This document shows, one piece after another, positions 33,475-42,546 of a stretch of DNA of 64,000 bases. Where the stretch lies: contig DATJDU010000097.1 of NCBI GenBank assembly GCA_035497315.1, forward strand, positions 17,466-81,465, in the 5' to 3' direction. The notes beneath the pieces are model-generated. The model was given only the letters and a program-made list of their open reading frames with translations, searched no databases and was not told the DNA's origin. The position numbers were made by a program, and so were the translations under genes. Numbering within the stretch: the first letter of the stretch is position 1; every line of letters begins with the position of its first letter. The stretch is from Andeanibacterium sp035497315. Its GTDB lineage: Bacteria > Pseudomonadota > Alphaproteobacteria > Sphingomonadales > Sphingomonadaceae.

Positions 33475-35586
33475 TCAGGTGCCGGGCCCGCCGAGCTTCT
33501 TGTCCTCATTGGCGCGGAAGATCGCATATTGGCGGATCGCCTCGATCTCATCGCGCGAGAGAATGCCGGCGAAGGCGGCCATGCCATTATCCTGCAGGGC
33601 GCCGTCATGCACCACGCTGGCCCAGCCTTCCGCGCTGCCCAGCAGGGCGCTGCGCCGCAGGTCCGGCAGAACGGTGGAGCCGACTGCCGCATCGCCATGG
33701 CACTGCCCGCAATAGCGGCCGTAATTATACGTCGCGCCGGCAAGCTGTGCCTGGGTGCCCTTGAAGGGCGGCGGATCGATCGGCATGCGCGCCAGCGGAG
33801 GGGCGGGGGGCAGGCTGGCCTTGCCGCCCAGCTTGAACACCAGCAGGCGTGAGATATTGGGCACCGGGCCGGAAATCTCGGCCAGCACGCCCCCGGGGGC
33901 CAGCGGCCAGATGCCGCCCCAGCCTGCCAGCACGGCCACATATTGCTCGCCATCGATCATATAGGTCATCGGAGGGGCGACCACGCCGGTCTGCGCCGCG
34001 AAGGACCACATCTGCTTGCCGTCATGCGCATCATAGGCAACCAGATTGCCTGCCGCTGTGCCCTGGAACAGCAATCCGCCCGCGGTGGAAAGCAACCCGC
34101 CGTTCCACGGGCCCTTGTAGGGCACGCGCCAGCGTTCCTTCTGGGCCACCGGGTCCCACGCGATCAGCGCGCCCTTGGTGGCTGCCTGCGCCCCTTCGCG
34201 CACCGCCCGATTGGCGGGCATGCCGCCTGCGGCCTGATCGACGCCCACATTGAAGCCGCGCTTCGGATTGGCCTTCCAGTCCTTCTCGGGGAAATAGGGG
34301 AAGGCGGCTTCGATCGCGGGGATATAGACCAGCCCTTCCTTGGGGCTGAATGCCATCGGATGCCAGCTATGTCCGCCGCCCGCGCCGGGGGTGGAAACGA
34401 AGGGCTTGCCCGTCTTGTCATAGCGGGCCAGCGGGTTTTCGACCGGCCGTCCGGTCTTCATGTCGACCCCGGTGGTCCAGTTCTGCGGCACGTAGTTCCT
34501 GGCGGAGATCAGCTTGCCCGTCTCGCGGTCGATTACATAGAAAAAGCCGTTCTTGGGGGCCTGCATCAGCACCTTGCGCTCTTTCCCGTCGATCTTCAGC
34601 GTGGCCAGCATGATGTGCTGCGTGGCGGTGAAGTCCCAGGTTTCGCCGGGCGTTTCCTGATAGTGCCAGACATATTCGCCCGTATCGGGCCGGATCGCCA
34701 CGATGGAGCTGAGATAGAGATTGTCCCCGCCGCCGGGCGAACGATAGGACTGGTTCCAGGGCGAACCATTGCCCACGCCGATATAGAGCAGGTCCAGATC
34801 GGGATCGTAGGCCATGGAATCCCACACGGTGCCGCCGCCGCCCAGCTTCCAGAACTCGCCGTTCCAGGTCTTGCGGGCCTTGGCGAGATATTCCGGCTCG
34901 TCCTTCGCTTCCTCCGGCGCGCCGGGCACGGTGTAGAAGCGCCACAGCTGCTTGCCGCTGTCGGCATCATAAGCCGTGACATAGCCGCGCACGCCATATT
35001 CGGCGCCGCCATTGCCGATGATCACCTTGCCCTTCACCACGCGGGGGGCGCCGGTGATCGTAAAGGCCTTGGACTGGTCCACCGTGACCTGCGACCAGAC
35101 TTCCTTGCCCGTCTCGCGGTCCAGCGCGATCAGGCGGCCGTCCAGCGTACCCAGAAACAGCTTGTCGCCCCATGCGCCAAGCCCGCGATTGACCACGTCG
35201 CAGCAGGCCTTAACCCCGGTTTCGCCCGGCACCTTGGGATCGTATTCCCACAGCAGTTCGCCGGTCTTGCCGTCATAGGCCTTCACCTTGCTCCACGCCG
35301 TGGTGATGTAGAGCTTGCCGCCGATCATCAGCGGCGTGCCTTCCTGCCCGCGCGCCGTATCGAGATCGGCCGACCAGGCGAGGCCGAGATCCTTCACATT
35401 GTCGAGATTGATCTTGTCGAGCGGGGAATAGCGCTGTTCGCCATAGTCGCGGCCATAGGTCAGCCATTCGCCATCGGGCGGGGAGGTGATCATCGCCTCG
35501 GTGACGCCGCCTGTGGCGCTCTCGCTCTTGCTGCAACCTGCCAGAACCAGAGAAGCGGCCAGTGCCGCGACAAGTCCGAACCGCAT
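33475..35586 (-). CDS. Lipoprotein quinohemoprotein (PQQ/heme c) alcohol dehydrogenase
   Basis: A 703-residue type II quinoprotein dehydrogenase. A lipoprotein signal ends in LAGC (Cys18), so it should be tethered to a membrane facing the periplasm. The eight-bladed propeller binds PQQ, with the vicinal disulfide Cys128-Cys129 (KACCD). The C-terminal cytochrome domain has CGQCH (626-630) and a likely Met ligand in DNGMAAF. It oxidises alcohols and passes electrons to the respiratory chain. The ATG at 35586 was chosen for its GGGAG site and lipobox spacing. No pqq synthesis genes are in the window. Confidence 0.93.
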   Translation of the reverse strand: MRFGLVAALAASLVLAGCSKSESATGGVTEAMITSPPDGEWLTYGRDYGEQRYSPLDKINLDNVKDLGLAWSADLDTARGQEGTPLMIGGKLYITTAWSKVKAYDGKTGELLWEYDPKVPGETGVKACCDVVNRGLGAWGDKLFLGTLDGRLIALDRETGKEVWSQVTVDQSKAFTITGAPRVVKGKVIIGNGGAEYGVRGYVTAYDADSGKQLWRFYTVPGAPEEAKDEPEYLAKARKTWNGEFWKLGGGGTVWDSMAYDPDLDLLYIGVGNGSPWNQSYRSPGGGDNLYLSSIVAIRPDTGEYVWHYQETPGETWDFTATQHIMLATLKIDGKERKVLMQAPKNGFFYVIDRETGKLISARNYVPQNWTTGVDMKTGRPVENPLARYDKTGKPFVSTPGAGGGHSWHPMAFSPKEGLVYIPAIEAAFPYFPEKDWKANPKRGFNVGVDQAAGGMPANRAVREGAQAATKGALIAWDPVAQKERWRVPYKGPWNGGLLSTAGGLLFQGTAAGNLVAYDAHDGKQMWSFAAQTGVVAPPMTYMIDGEQYVAVLAGWGGIWPLAPGGVLAEISGPVPNISRLLVFKLGGKASLPPAPPLARMPIDPPPFKGTQAQLAGATYNYGRYCGQCHGDAAVGSTVLPDLRRSALLGSAEGWASVVHDGALQDNGMAAFAGILSRDEIEAIRQYAIFRANEDKKLGGPGT

Positions 35587-35635
35587 CCGTACACTCCCAG
35601 AGCGCCCTGCCGTCTTCATGCGGCCCGGGCAATTT

Positions 35636-35650
35636 GTAAGCAGTGCCTAC
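35636..35650. promoter_or_regulatory. Candidate operator, GTA-N9-TAC palindrome (quinohemoprotein ADH promoter)
   Basis: GTAAGCAGTGCCTAC, centre 57 bases upstream of the quinohemoprotein start and within the divergent region shared with the MetE-like gene. It contains T-N11-A and is 12/15 identical to the reverse complement of the lig operon site at 52951-52965. Confidence 0.65.
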
Positions 35651-35826
35651 GATTGGCCGCCGGTTGTGGTCAAGCTTAGAAAACGCGCGGATTGCGCACA
35701 GTGCGGCGCGCAGATTCCCCATTGCCTCGATTGCCGGATTGGCTGTATCGAAAGCGCGTCAGAAGAGCGCGAGCCCGCGTTATGACCCTGGCTTAGCATC
35801 AGCAAAGCTTAGATCAGGACACTCTC

Positions 35827-36936
35827 ATGAGCACTAAACTGCCTTCGCGCGCCGACCATGTCGGTTCCTTCCTGCGTCCGCGCGAGATTATCGAAGCGCG
35901 CGAACATCGCGCGGCCAACAACATCGACTATGACACCCTGCGCAAGATCGAGGACAAGGCGATTGCCGACCTCGTCAAATGGGAAGAGGAACTGGGCCTC
36001 AAGGCAATCACCGATGGCGAGTTTCGCCGTTACTTCTTCCATACCGATTTCCTGCTTAAGCTGGACGGGGTGGAAGAACAGGGCGGCATCGCCAAGGCCT
36101 TCAAGAACGACACCGGCAAGGACGTGCATTTCGCGCCGCCCAAGATGGTCGTCTCGGGCAAGATCCGCCATGTCGAACCGATCCAGCTGGCCGATTACCA
36201 ATATCTCGCCAGCCTGACGAAAGAGACGCCCAAGGTCTCGATCCCTTCGCCCACCATGCTGCATTTCCGGGCCGGTCGCAGCGGCATTCCCGAAGACGTC
36301 TATCCCACGATGGACGAATTCTATGCCGACGTCGCCGCCGCCTATCGCGCGGAAGTGACGAGCCTTGCCGATGCCGGCTGCCGCTACATCCAGATGGACG
36401 ATACTAACCTGGCCTATCTGTGCGACGACAGCCACCGCGCCGATGCAGCCGCGCGCGGGGTCGATCCCAACGATACGCCGCGCCAATATGCCAAGCTGAT
36501 CAATGACAGCTTCGCCAGCGCGCCAGCCGACATGATCAAGGCGGTCCATCTGTGCCGGGGCAATTTCCGCTCCAGCTGGGCGGCCGAAGGCGGCTATGAG
36601 CCGGTGGCCGAGATCATGTTCAACGAACTCGATATCGACGCCTTCTTCCTTGAATATGACGATCCGCGTTCCGGCGATTTCGCCCCGCTGCGCTTCCTGC
36701 CCAAGGGCAAGACGGTGGTGCTGGGCCTCGTCACCACCAAGCTCGGCGAGCTGGAAACCAAGGACGATATCAAGCGCCGGATCGACGAGGCAGCCAAGTT
36801 CGCCCCGCTCGACCAGCTGGCCCTCTCGCCGCAATGCGGCTTTGCCAGCACGGTGCATGGCAATGACATCTCCACTCAGCAGCAGGCGGCCAAGATCCGT
36901 CTGGTGGTGGAAGTTGCCGAAGAAGTCTGGGGCTAA
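35827..36936 (+). CDS. MetE-like cobalamin-independent methyltransferase domain protein
   Basis: A 369-residue protein corresponding to the catalytic C-terminal half of methionine synthase MetE. The zinc ligands are visible as His and Cys in VHLCRGNF, Glu in FFLEYDDPR and Cys in LSPQCGFAS. RADHVGSFLRP starts the barrel, as in short archaeal-type and plant-like MetE homologues. It may move methyl groups, perhaps from methyl-tetrahydrofolate formed by the LigM-like enzyme, but the acceptor is unknown. It is divergent from the quinohemoprotein gene. Confidence 0.86.
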   Translation: MSTKLPSRADHVGSFLRPREIIEAREHRAANNIDYDTLRKIEDKAIADLVKWEEELGLKAITDGEFRRYFFHTDFLLKLDGVEEQGGIAKAFKNDTGKDVHFAPPKMVVSGKIRHVEPIQLADYQYLASLTKETPKVSIPSPTMLHFRAGRSGIPEDVYPTMDEFYADVAAAYRAEVTSLADAGCRYIQMDDTNLAYLCDDSHRADAAARGVDPNDTPRQYAKLINDSFASAPADMIKAVHLCRGNFRSSWAAEGGYEPVAEIMFNELDIDAFFLEYDDPRSGDFAPLRFLPKGKTVVLGLVTTKLGELETKDDIKRRIDEAAKFAPLDQLALSPQCGFASTVHGNDISTQQQAAKIRLVVEVAEEVWG

Positions 36937-36955
36937 ACCCAGTCACCTGTTTCGT

Positions 36956-36985
36956 CACTGCGAGGGGCTTTGGTCCCTCGCAGTG
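36956..36985 (+). terminator. Hairpin after the MetE-like gene
   Basis: A perfect 11-bp stem (CACTGCGAGGG / CCCTCGCAGTG) with an 8-base loop 20 bases past the stop. It lacks a T-run and shares the CACTGCGAG/CTCGCAGTG theme of the palindromic repeat at 21030-21114, so it may be a short repeat copy used as a terminator. Confidence 0.55.
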
Positions 36986-36999
36986 GCAAACGGGGTGCA

Positions 37000-37407
37000 T
37001 CAGGCCGGAAGGCCTTCGAACTTCGGAATATCGCGCATCGCATCCTCCCAGCCCGCCCGGCTGGCGGTGCAGATATGGGCAGTGGGGGAAATGCCCGGCT
37101 CGCCATCGAGGCTCCCTGCGGGCACGACGAGCAGAGCGCCATTCATCTGGATACTCGGCACCGCCGCTCCGCAAGTGGAGCAGAAGCTCTTCGCATGCCG
37201 GGTATCCGGGATCTGGTAATGGGTGATCTTCTCCTCGCCGCTCAGCCATGTGATCGTCGCCGTCGTTGAAAACAGGTTGGCCGCATGGGCGGAGCCTGTG
37301 TCCTTTCGGCAGCGGCCGCAGTGGCAGAGGAAGAAGCTCTGGAAGGCTCCCTCGATCTCGAACTGTACCGCGCCGCATTGGCAGGAACCCGAAGTCATTT
37401 GCGGCAT
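37000..37407 (-). CDS. GFA/CENP-V family zinc protein
   Basis: A 135-residue protein of the glutathione-dependent formaldehyde-activating (GFA) family. Zinc-binding cysteines are seen in GSCQCGAVQF, LCHCGRCRKDTG and FCSTCGA. Members were named for the proposed formation of S-hydroxymethylglutathione, though many have unknown roles. Formaldehyde handling would fit a demethylating pathway, but the LigM-type reaction does not release formaldehyde, so the link is loose. Confidence 0.87.
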   Translation of the reverse strand: MPQMTSGSCQCGAVQFEIEGAFQSFFLCHCGRCRKDTGSAHAANLFSTTATITWLSGEEKITHYQIPDTRHAKSFCSTCGAAVPSIQMNGALLVVPAGSLDGEPGISPTAHICTASRAGWEDAMRDIPKFEGLPA

Positions 37408-37511
37408 AGTTCTCTCCGTTCGTCCGACAAGGCCGCAGGCCTAGCGGTTTCCCTCGTCCTTCGACAGGCTCAGGACGAACGGATGTGGTGTGGGGAACAG
37501 GCGCACAAACA

Positions 37512-37541
37512 AAAAGGGCGGCCCCGCGAGGCCGCCCTTTT
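37512..37541 (-). terminator. Terminator after the TonB-dependent receptor gene
   Basis: A 12-bp stem AAAAGGGCGGCC / GGCCGCCCTTTT with a 6-base loop lies about 26 bases past the receptor stop on the minus strand and is U-rich in both directions. Confidence 0.9.
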
Positions 37542-37567
37542 CTTTTCCGGTATGCCGGAGTTTCGGA

Positions 37568-39907
37568 TCAGAAGGTCTTCTTCACCGAAACGCGCCATTC
37601 GCGCGGTGCGCCGACCGTCGAATAAGCCGTGCCGCTGAGGGCGAAGACCGATGCGAAGCGGGTGGGCGTGTAATATTCGTCGAAGAGGTTGGTCACTTCG
37701 AGCGCAACTTCCACGTCCTTGTCCGCGTTGCGGTAGGTCAGGCGGGCGCTGCCCAGCGTATAGGCGTCCAGATACTGGAGATCGGTGCTGATCGAGTCCA
37801 GCTGGTGGCCCATATACTGCTTGTCGCGATACGACACGTCGAAGCGCGGCGTGATCGTGCCCTTGTCGCCCAGGTCGACTTCGTACTGGATGCCGAAGCT
37901 GCCCTGGAAGGTCGGCGAAACGATCGGATCGTTCAGCGTCACGCTCGCGCCGACTTCCGTCGCGAGATAGGTGTACTTGGAATCCAGCAGGCTGAGCGAG
38001 CCGTCGATGGTCAGGCCGTCGATCGGTTCGGCGAACAGTTCCGCTTCCACGCCCCAGATCTCGCCGTCGCCGGCATTGGCGCGCACCGCGCAGGGAGCCG
38101 GATGGCCACCGTAAGCGGTACAGTCGGACAGGCCGAGCTGGATGTCCTTGTAGCTGTTGTAGAAGCCGGAGATGTTCAGGCGCAGGCGGCGATCGAACAG
38201 GTCGGACTTCACGCCCAGCTCATAGGATGTAACGGTTTCGGGCTTGAAGGTGCCCATCGTGGCGTGTTCGGGATAGAACGGACGCGCCGTGACGCCGCCG
38301 CCCTTGAAGCCGGTGCTGACGGTTGCATAGGCCAGCAGCTGGTCGTTGAAGCGGTAATCCGCCGAAACGCGCCAGTCTACCCGGTCGCCATCATAGATCG
38401 AGACGAGGCCGTCGAGGTTCTCGACGCCGCCGCCAACCACGCCCTGGCTGTAGTCCAGCCGGCGACGCACGAAGGTGTAGTCCTTGTGCTCGTCGGTGTA
38501 GCGCAGGCCGCCGGTCAGCGTGAAGCTGTCGGACGGACGGATGATCACGGTGCCGAAGGCGGCGATCGTGTCGGCATTGACCGGGTCGTTACCCACGAAC
38601 TGCAGCGGGTTACCCGCATAGGGGCCGTAACGGATGTCCTGGATCGTGTAATAGGTGCTCTTCTGGTCGGAATAGAAGCCGCCCAGAGTATATTCCACCA
38701 GGTCGCCGATCTTGCCGTTCAGGCGCAGTTCCTGGCTGAAGAACCAGAAATCGAGATCGTTGTAGCCGCCCGCAGCAATCGCCGGGTTCGGCGTGAAGTC
38801 GTCATCCGAACCCCACTTGTTGTTATAGGCGCGATAGGCGGTGATCGACTGAATGTTCAGTGAATCGCTGATCTCGTAATTGGCATGGCCCGACAGGCCC
38901 CAGCCTTCGAAGACGTTGCGATTGCCGGTGTTCCAGGCGCCGGTCTGGCCTTCTGCGTTCAGGAACCAGCTGGCATAGGTGCAGTACTTGCCGCAGATGA
39001 AGTTCGACTGGGCGCTGTTCGTCACCGACAGGACGTCGGCCGAGCTGGTGCGGTCGGACTTCTGGTAATCGGCAGTCACCATCAGCTCCAGCTTGGAGCC
39101 TTCATAACGCACCGCGCCGCGCAGGCCGGTGTAGTTCTGTTCGCCCAGCTTATCGACCACGCAGCTTTCATCCGAACCCGGATGCGCCGCCATCATGGCG
39201 GGGATGCCTTCGGGATTGTTCGGATTGGCGCAGCCATAATCGACCTGGTCGACATAGCCTTCCTGGTTCTTGTGAACGGCCGAGAAGCGCGCGAACAGGC
39301 TGTCGGTGATCGGTACATTCGCACCGGCGCGCAGTTCCACGCGGTTGCGGCTGCCATAGCTGGCTTCGGCATAGGCCTCGGCATTCGGGCCGGGCTTCTT
39401 GGAGAACAGCTTGATCGCGCCGCCGATCGAGTTACGGCCGGTCAGCGTGCCCTGCGGGCCGCGCAGGATTTCCACGCGCTCGAGGTCGAGCAGGTCGAAG
39501 TTCGCGCCGGTCAGCGTCGGATAATAGACATCGTCGATATACATGCCCACGCCCGGTTCATAGGCGGGGTTGAAATCGTACTGGCCGATGCCGCGGATCG
39601 AAGCCGACATCGATGCGCCATAGGCGCCGCCCTGCTCGGTCAGCGTCACGCTGGGAGCCTGTGCGGCGACGGCTTTGATATCGTCCTGATTGCGGGATTC
39701 CAGCAGCGCGGCATCGACTGCGGTGATCGACAGCGGCGTGTCCTGCAGCTTCTGTTCGCGGAACTGTGCGGTCACCACGATTTCATTGCTGCGGGGCGCT
39801 TCGGAATCGTCCTGGGCGAAGGCGGGAGTGCTTGCGACGACGGCAAGCGTCGAAACGGCAAGAGCGAGCGCACGGCGGTTTGCCGTGGAACGGTTGTATG
39901 TGGTCAT
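37568..39907 (-). CDS. TonB-dependent outer membrane receptor
   Basis: A 779-residue outer membrane receptor. A long signal peptide ends in PAFAQD; the plug domain starts EIVVTAQFREQKLQDTPLSITAV and includes SIRGIGQYDFNPAYEPGVGMYIDDVYYP and VEILRGPQGTLTGRNSIGGAI. The barrel ends in EWRVSVKKTF with a terminal Phe, as expected for outer membrane insertion. Sphingomonads use such receptors for aromatic compounds and plant oligomers as well as siderophores. Its placement in the catabolic region suggests substrate uptake. TonB/ExbBD are not in the window. Confidence 0.93.
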   Translation of the reverse strand: MTTYNRSTANRRALALAVSTLAVVASTPAFAQDDSEAPRSNEIVVTAQFREQKLQDTPLSITAVDAALLESRNQDDIKAVAAQAPSVTLTEQGGAYGASMSASIRGIGQYDFNPAYEPGVGMYIDDVYYPTLTGANFDLLDLERVEILRGPQGTLTGRNSIGGAIKLFSKKPGPNAEAYAEASYGSRNRVELRAGANVPITDSLFARFSAVHKNQEGYVDQVDYGCANPNNPEGIPAMMAAHPGSDESCVVDKLGEQNYTGLRGAVRYEGSKLELMVTADYQKSDRTSSADVLSVTNSAQSNFICGKYCTYASWFLNAEGQTGAWNTGNRNVFEGWGLSGHANYEISDSLNIQSITAYRAYNNKWGSDDDFTPNPAIAAGGYNDLDFWFFSQELRLNGKIGDLVEYTLGGFYSDQKSTYYTIQDIRYGPYAGNPLQFVGNDPVNADTIAAFGTVIIRPSDSFTLTGGLRYTDEHKDYTFVRRRLDYSQGVVGGGVENLDGLVSIYDGDRVDWRVSADYRFNDQLLAYATVSTGFKGGGVTARPFYPEHATMGTFKPETVTSYELGVKSDLFDRRLRLNISGFYNSYKDIQLGLSDCTAYGGHPAPCAVRANAGDGEIWGVEAELFAEPIDGLTIDGSLSLLDSKYTYLATEVGASVTLNDPIVSPTFQGSFGIQYEVDLGDKGTITPRFDVSYRDKQYMGHQLDSISTDLQYLDAYTLGSARLTYRNADKDVEVALEVTNLFDEYYTPTRFASVFALSGTAYSTVGAPREWRVSVKKTF

Positions 39908-40463
39908 GTACCTCTCCAGAAGGGCGCAATTGCGGGGGATGCAATTGCCTGGCTAATGAATCCCCTGGTGCGGCGGCACATAGGATGGAACGGTGCTTTC
40001 GCAACCGTTTAGGCCCGGTTTTGCGCGCATGAGCAACGAGTGATGCACGAAATCAACAGTTTGACGGAGGCAAACGCGAAGGCGCTCTCGCCGATCTCAA
40101 AATAGAACGATTTTTTGTGTAATCCGCTTCAAGTATTGGCAGAGATCAGCTTGGCGGCGCGGCGAGTATCTGTTCCGCGCGCCAAGTGGAAAGGACCGCC
40201 GCCCGACAGTCGATCAGATTTATGTGTTTGAATAAAAGATGGGGTCGCCGATGGCGCACGCTCTTCCGGTCTTGGCGGGCAAATCGTCTCGCAGAAGTGA
40301 TTTCTTGGCACTCGGCATCCGTTCGGGTGCAAAGTCGGGCCGGGTCTTGCCGGAGGAGGAACGTGCCGGGCCTGGGCCGAACAGGGCCACGTAATACTGT
40401 CGAAGCCGGCTCACCTTAGGCCAGGCGCCGCCTCTGAATATACGGCATGTGTGCCCGGCTACA
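39908..40463. other. Intergenic region upstream of the receptor gene
   Basis: These 556 bases contain two copies of the palindrome GCAATTGC (39926-39933 and 39941-39948) near the receptor start. The remainder has only short frames without family character; a decayed gene cannot be excluded but is not supported. Confidence 0.55.
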
Positions 40464-41597
40464 TCACGCAGGCAGGTTGAACACCTTGCGGGCATTGCCT
40501 TCCATCAGCATCTTCTTGTGCTCGTCGCTGATCGACAGGCGATCATAGGCGGCCACTTCGTCGCTCGACTGCTGATAGGGATAGTCCATCGCATAGAGCA
40601 CGCGTTCCGGCCCCAGCACATCCATGCAGAATTTGATTCCCGGCTCCCAGCCCACGCCGCTGGTGGTCACCCAGATATTGTTGCGGAAATAATGGCTGAC
40701 CGGGTGCCTGAGCTTCACCGGCGGCTGGCCGCCGCGCAGCCCGGCGCGGTTGTCGGCATTCCCCTGCATCCAGTCGAAGCGATAGAGGTGCAGCGGCAGG
40801 CATTCGCCCAGATGGCCGATCACCAGTTTCAGTTTCGGGAAGCGGTCGAAAGCGCCGGAGAAGATCAGGCCCATCGTGTGCAGCCAGACATCGTGCGGGA
40901 AGCCGCCCAGCGCGCCGAAGAAGCCGCGCGTTTCGTAATGCGGGGCGTTGAAGGGCGCGGTGGGGTGGATATAGAGCGCCCCGTCATGCGCCTCCAGCGC
41001 TTCCAGGATCGGCCAGTAATCCTGCTCGTCGATATAATGGCCCCGCCAGTGCGAATTGAGCACCGCGCCGCTGAGCTTCAACTCGCCCAGCGCCCGGTCC
41101 AGTTCCCTCACCGATCCGGCCACGTCGCGCGGATCGAAGGCGGCGAGGGCGGAGAAACGATCCGGATGACGGGCGCAGGCATCGGCGGCGATGTCGTTCG
41201 CTTCGCGTGACAAGGGCGTGCCTTCGCCGGGCTTCACCACCTGTACGCCGGGCGCGGTGAGCAACAGCAATTGCCGGTCGATCCCGAATTCGTCCATGTG
41301 GGACAGGCGCAGATCGCCCAGATCCTGCAGCATTTCCTGCAAGCTGGGCATGCGGGCGAACAGGCCCGCCATCTTCAGGGAATCGTCTTCCGGTGCGGCG
41401 CCGCTCTGCAGATATTTCATCTGCGCATTGACCAGCGCCGGGAAGGTCCAGGCTTCTTCCGTGGCGATGCGTTTATAGGGTGCATTGCGGTTGATATGAC
41501 CGGCGCGGGGGGCCAGGCCGATCCGGGTCCTGACGCTGAAGTCTTCCTCGAAATGGCCCTTCAGGCCCTTTTCGCTACCATCCGACAAAAGCGCCAT
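40464..41597 (-). CDS. LigW-like amidohydrolase-family aromatic acid decarboxylase
   Basis: A 377-residue TIM-barrel enzyme of the ACMSD/amidohydrolase group. RIATEEAW (with the metal-ligand glutamate), LYIHPTAPF, LVIGHLGE, SGVGWEPGIKFCMDVLGPERVLYAMDYPYQ and FEGNARKVF-like ending closely follow SYK-6 LigW, the 5-carboxyvanillate decarboxylase, and gamma-resorcylate decarboxylase. An additional N-terminal 40 residues precede the core. The ATG at 41597 has a strong GGGGGAAGAGG site. It is the last gene of a four-gene leftward operon with three NTF2-like proteins. Substrate is inferred only to class. Confidence 0.85.
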   Translation of the reverse strand: MALLSDGSEKGLKGHFEEDFSVRTRIGLAPRAGHINRNAPYKRIATEEAWTFPALVNAQMKYLQSGAAPEDDSLKMAGLFARMPSLQEMLQDLGDLRLSHMDEFGIDRQLLLLTAPGVQVVKPGEGTPLSREANDIAADACARHPDRFSALAAFDPRDVAGSVRELDRALGELKLSGAVLNSHWRGHYIDEQDYWPILEALEAHDGALYIHPTAPFNAPHYETRGFFGALGGFPHDVWLHTMGLIFSGAFDRFPKLKLVIGHLGECLPLHLYRFDWMQGNADNRAGLRGGQPPVKLRHPVSHYFRNNIWVTTSGVGWEPGIKFCMDVLGPERVLYAMDYPYQQSSDEVAAYDRLSISDEHKKMLMEGNARKVFNLPA

Positions 41598-41631
41598 TGC
41601 CTCTTCCCCCAATAGCCGGCCTTTGCACCGG

Positions 41632-42054
41632 TCAGAACATTCCGTTATCGTTGCGCGCCGTTTCGGGCACTTCCTGCATCACGTCCCAATGTTCGACGAC
41701 ATAACCGCCCCTGATCCGCAGGATATCTACCACTGCATATCCGCGCTCGTCCTTCCTGCGGCGGAAATGGTGGTGGACCATCACCAGCCCCTCGCCATCC
41801 TTCTCTTCGCCGAAGATGACGCGCTTCACATCATGCGTAAGATCCGGATTGTTGCGCACGGCGGCGGCCAGCACTTCCAGCGTCGCATCGCGCCCGGTGG
41901 GGGCGTTGGGATTGTGCTGGATATAGTCGGGATGCACCCAGGCGAGGAAGGCGTCGGTCGGGTTGTCCTGATGGTGGAACAGTTCGATAAACCGTTCCGC
42001 CACTTCGCGAACGGAGAGGTTTTCCCGGTTGGAAGTATCCCTCGGATCGACCAT
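41632..42054 (-). CDS. NTF2/SnoaL-like protein (cytosolic paralogue)
   Basis: A 140-residue NTF2-fold protein without signal peptide. VAERFIELFHHQDNPTDAFLAWVHPDYIQHNPNAPTGRD and the end HWDVMQEVP...NDNGMF are shared with the next gene upstream, including the unusual C-terminal NGMF. SnoaL-type enzymes catalyse cyclisation or isomerisation, and this His-Asn pattern (DYIQHNP) is common in that branch. It begins 15 bases after the end of its exported paralogue. Substrate unknown. Confidence 0.83.
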   Translation of the reverse strand: MVDPRDTSNRENLSVREVAERFIELFHHQDNPTDAFLAWVHPDYIQHNPNAPTGRDATLEVLAAAVRNNPDLTHDVKRVIFGEEKDGEGLVMVHHHFRRRKDERGYAVVDILRIRGGYVVEHWDVMQEVPETARNDNGMF

Positions 42055-42069
42055 CGCCTTCTCTCCCGT

Positions 42070-42546
42070 TCAGAACATCCCGTTATTATTGGCGCTCTTG
42101 GCGGGCACGGGCTGTACCACGTCCCAATGTTCCACGATCTTGCAATTCTCCACGCGGAAGATGTCCACCACCGCGGAGGGGACAGCGTCCGGATTGAAGC
42201 GCGCTTCATTATGCACGGCCACCAGATCGCCATCGGCGATTACCCGGTGGACGATATAGCGCGCCTGCGGGTTCGCATCGAAGAAAGGTTGCAGGAAACC
42301 CACCGCCGCATCGCGCCCGGTGGCGGCGAAGGGGTTGTGGTTGATGTAATCGGGATGGACCCAGCGGTCGAATGCCACCTTCGCATTACGCTGCTCGAAG
42401 AACAGCGGAATGAACTCGTCCAGCACTTCGCGCGCGCTCATGGTGCAGGGCGCATCGGACTGCGGGGCTTCCGCTGCCGAGGCCGGGGTGGAGGCCATGG
42501 CGGAGGCCAGCGCCCCCGCCAGAATGGTCGCGAGGGCGCTGCGCAT
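42070..42546 (-). CDS. NTF2/SnoaL-like protein (exported paralogue)
   Basis: A 158-residue protein with an N-terminal signal peptide (MRSALATILAGALASAMASTPASA). The mature part resembles the following gene product: FIPLFFEQRNAKVAFDRWVHPDYINHNPFAATGRD and HWDVVQPVPAKSANNNGMF. The pair therefore appears to be a duplication in which one copy is exported. Its ATG overlaps the upstream gene stop (TGATG). Function unknown beyond the fold. Confidence 0.82.
   Translation of the reverse strand: MRSALATILAGALASAMASTPASAAEAPQSDAPCTMSAREVLDEFIPLFFEQRNAKVAFDRWVHPDYINHNPFAATGRDAAVGFLQPFFDANPQARYIVHRVIADGDLVAVHNEARFNPDAVPSAVVDIFRVENCKIVEHWDVVQPVPAKSANNNGMF

Noticed and set aside
31773..33764. Plus-strand frame of 663 codons opposite the ALDH gene
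   Set aside because: ALDH catalytic residues fix the coding strand; the antisense frame is a composition artefact.
40220..40495. Possible 91-residue minus-strand gene in the gap near the LigW-like gene
   Set aside because: It overlaps the 3' end of the decarboxylase gene and has no recognisable features.
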